Assembly (NCBI RefSeq): GCF_040049215.1
Contig: NZ_JBDZDN010000002.1
Location: forward strand, 310,001 to 374,000
Direction of reading: 5' to 3'
Source: Mesorhizobium_K sp040049215
GTDB taxonomy: Bacteria; Pseudomonadota; Alphaproteobacteria; Rhizobiales; Rhizobiaceae
Length of the DNA stretch: 64,000 bases
A model generated the notes under the pieces. The model ran no database searches and was not told the DNA's origin. It worked only from the letters and a program-made list of their open reading frames with translations. Shown here piece by piece: positions 63,571 to 64,000 of this stretch. Within the stretch, counting starts at the first letter, position 1, and every line of letters starts with the position of its first letter. Position numbers and translations under genes: made by a program.

Positions 63571-64000
63571 TCACAGGGCACTCGTGTCGCGCGGGTCGAG
63601 GGAACCGACAAAGGCGTCGACCAGCGACTTGTAGGATTCACAGACGTCGGCCTTGCACGAAAAGGTAATGAGAATGGCCGTCGGGCCGGCCACCGTGGCA
63701 AGGTAACGGGTGTCATAGTTTGGAACCTCGGAGCCGTGGTGCATCCCGTCGACCCATGCCCGGCCGCCATAGAGTTCCGTCCTCACATAGCGGACCTCGG
63801 ACATGCCGGCGCTTCCGTCATTGTAGGTTATAGGTTGCGGCGTGCCGAGGTGCTCCCGGTAGCGCTCCAGCGTGTCGATCACGCCGATCGTCTTCGTGGT
63901 GGTGATGATCAGGGCATCGCGCTTGCTCGTCGGCTTGCCACAGATGACCTCTGTATCTTCCTTCTCGCACGACCATCCATCCGGGATGGTGAAGTTCGCG
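63571..64000 (-). CDS. Unknown Cys-containing protein, N-terminus outside the window
   Basis: The frame is open to the window end: it continues upstream of a GTG at 63882 into ANFTIPDGWSCEKED and onward, so the start lies beyond 64000. About 142 residues are visible, ending in LDPRDTSAL. It has Cys at GWSC, EVICGK, TFSC and ADVC, plus the shared AWVDGMHH and RYLATV elements, marking it as a divergent tandem paralogue of the gene at 62920-63402. The function is unknown; probable exported protein by its Cys pattern (inference). Confidence 0.65.
   Translation of the reverse strand, partial: ANFTIPDGWSCEKEDTEVICGKPTSKRDALIITTTKTIGVIDTLERYREHLGTPQPITYNDGSAGMSEVRYVRTELYGGRAWVDGMHHGSEVPNYDTRYLATVAGPTAILITFSCKADVCESYKSLVDAFVGSLDPRDTSAL

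Overview
This window is an almost fully coding, GC-rich stretch of an alphaproteobacterial chromosome. Gene content and order (lptF-lptG-lptD-surA-rsmA, fabD-fabG-acpP-fabF-mltG, rpsF-rpsR-rplI, dnaB-radA-cvpA-purF, psd-pssA, Atm1-type ABC exporter, Rsm22, DUF2865) point to the Hyphomicrobiales (Rhizobiales), most like Mesorhizobium and relatives. That placement is inference from gene families and synteny; there is no rRNA in the window. I see no tRNA, CRISPR array, transposase or prophage. Most of the window is core genome, and the unusual material sits in small insertions and at the right edge.

Layout. 1-16 kb: 3'-part of a fused malic enzyme/phosphotransacetylase, a DUF2865 protein whose end overlaps gltX, MFS and GNAT genes, nadE, a Tag-like glycosylase, DUF1003, dgkA, a GFA-type protein, a GGDEF protein, class II DAHP synthase, a GNAT protein and pepA. 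16-29.5 kb: LPS export and outer-membrane biogenesis (lptF, lptG, lptD, surA), rsmA, and on the minus strand gmk, yicC, mltG and the fatty-acid synthesis genes. A small unknown membrane protein lies between fabD and fabG. 29.6-37.3 kb: an LTA-synthase/OpgB-like phosphoglycerol transferase candidate, the S6/S18/L9 genes, a cyclopropane fatty acid synthase, YnfA, an Rsm22-like protein and an AraC/GyrI-like regulator. 37.4-45.3 kb: a tandem caspase-like protein, dnaB, an unknown 217-residue protein wedged between dnaB and radA, then radA, cvpA and purF. 45.3-53.2 kb: DoxX, SDR, HAD and OsmC proteins, a dispersed repeat, and a phospholipid cluster (aas convergent with psd-pssA). 53.2-62.3 kb: a metal-sensor-like ArsR with an Atm1-type exporter, a LysM protein, LOG, SRPBCC, LysR/azoR, HlyU, YjbQ and LysE. 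62.3-64 kb: an inverted second copy of the dispersed repeat and two Cys-rich paralogous unknown genes, the second cut by the window end.

The genes mainly form a cell-envelope set: LPS transport, fatty-acid and phospholipid synthesis and recycling, peptidoglycan processing, and envelope-anchored or exported proteins. The best candidate for something undescribed is the exported double caspase-like protein at 37449-39170. Its first caspase fold carries Gln and Ser where the catalytic His and Cys should be, while the second fold keeps both. Next come the 242-bp dispersed repeat with a conserved 12-bp stem, and the unknown gene that occupies the dnaB-radA interval.
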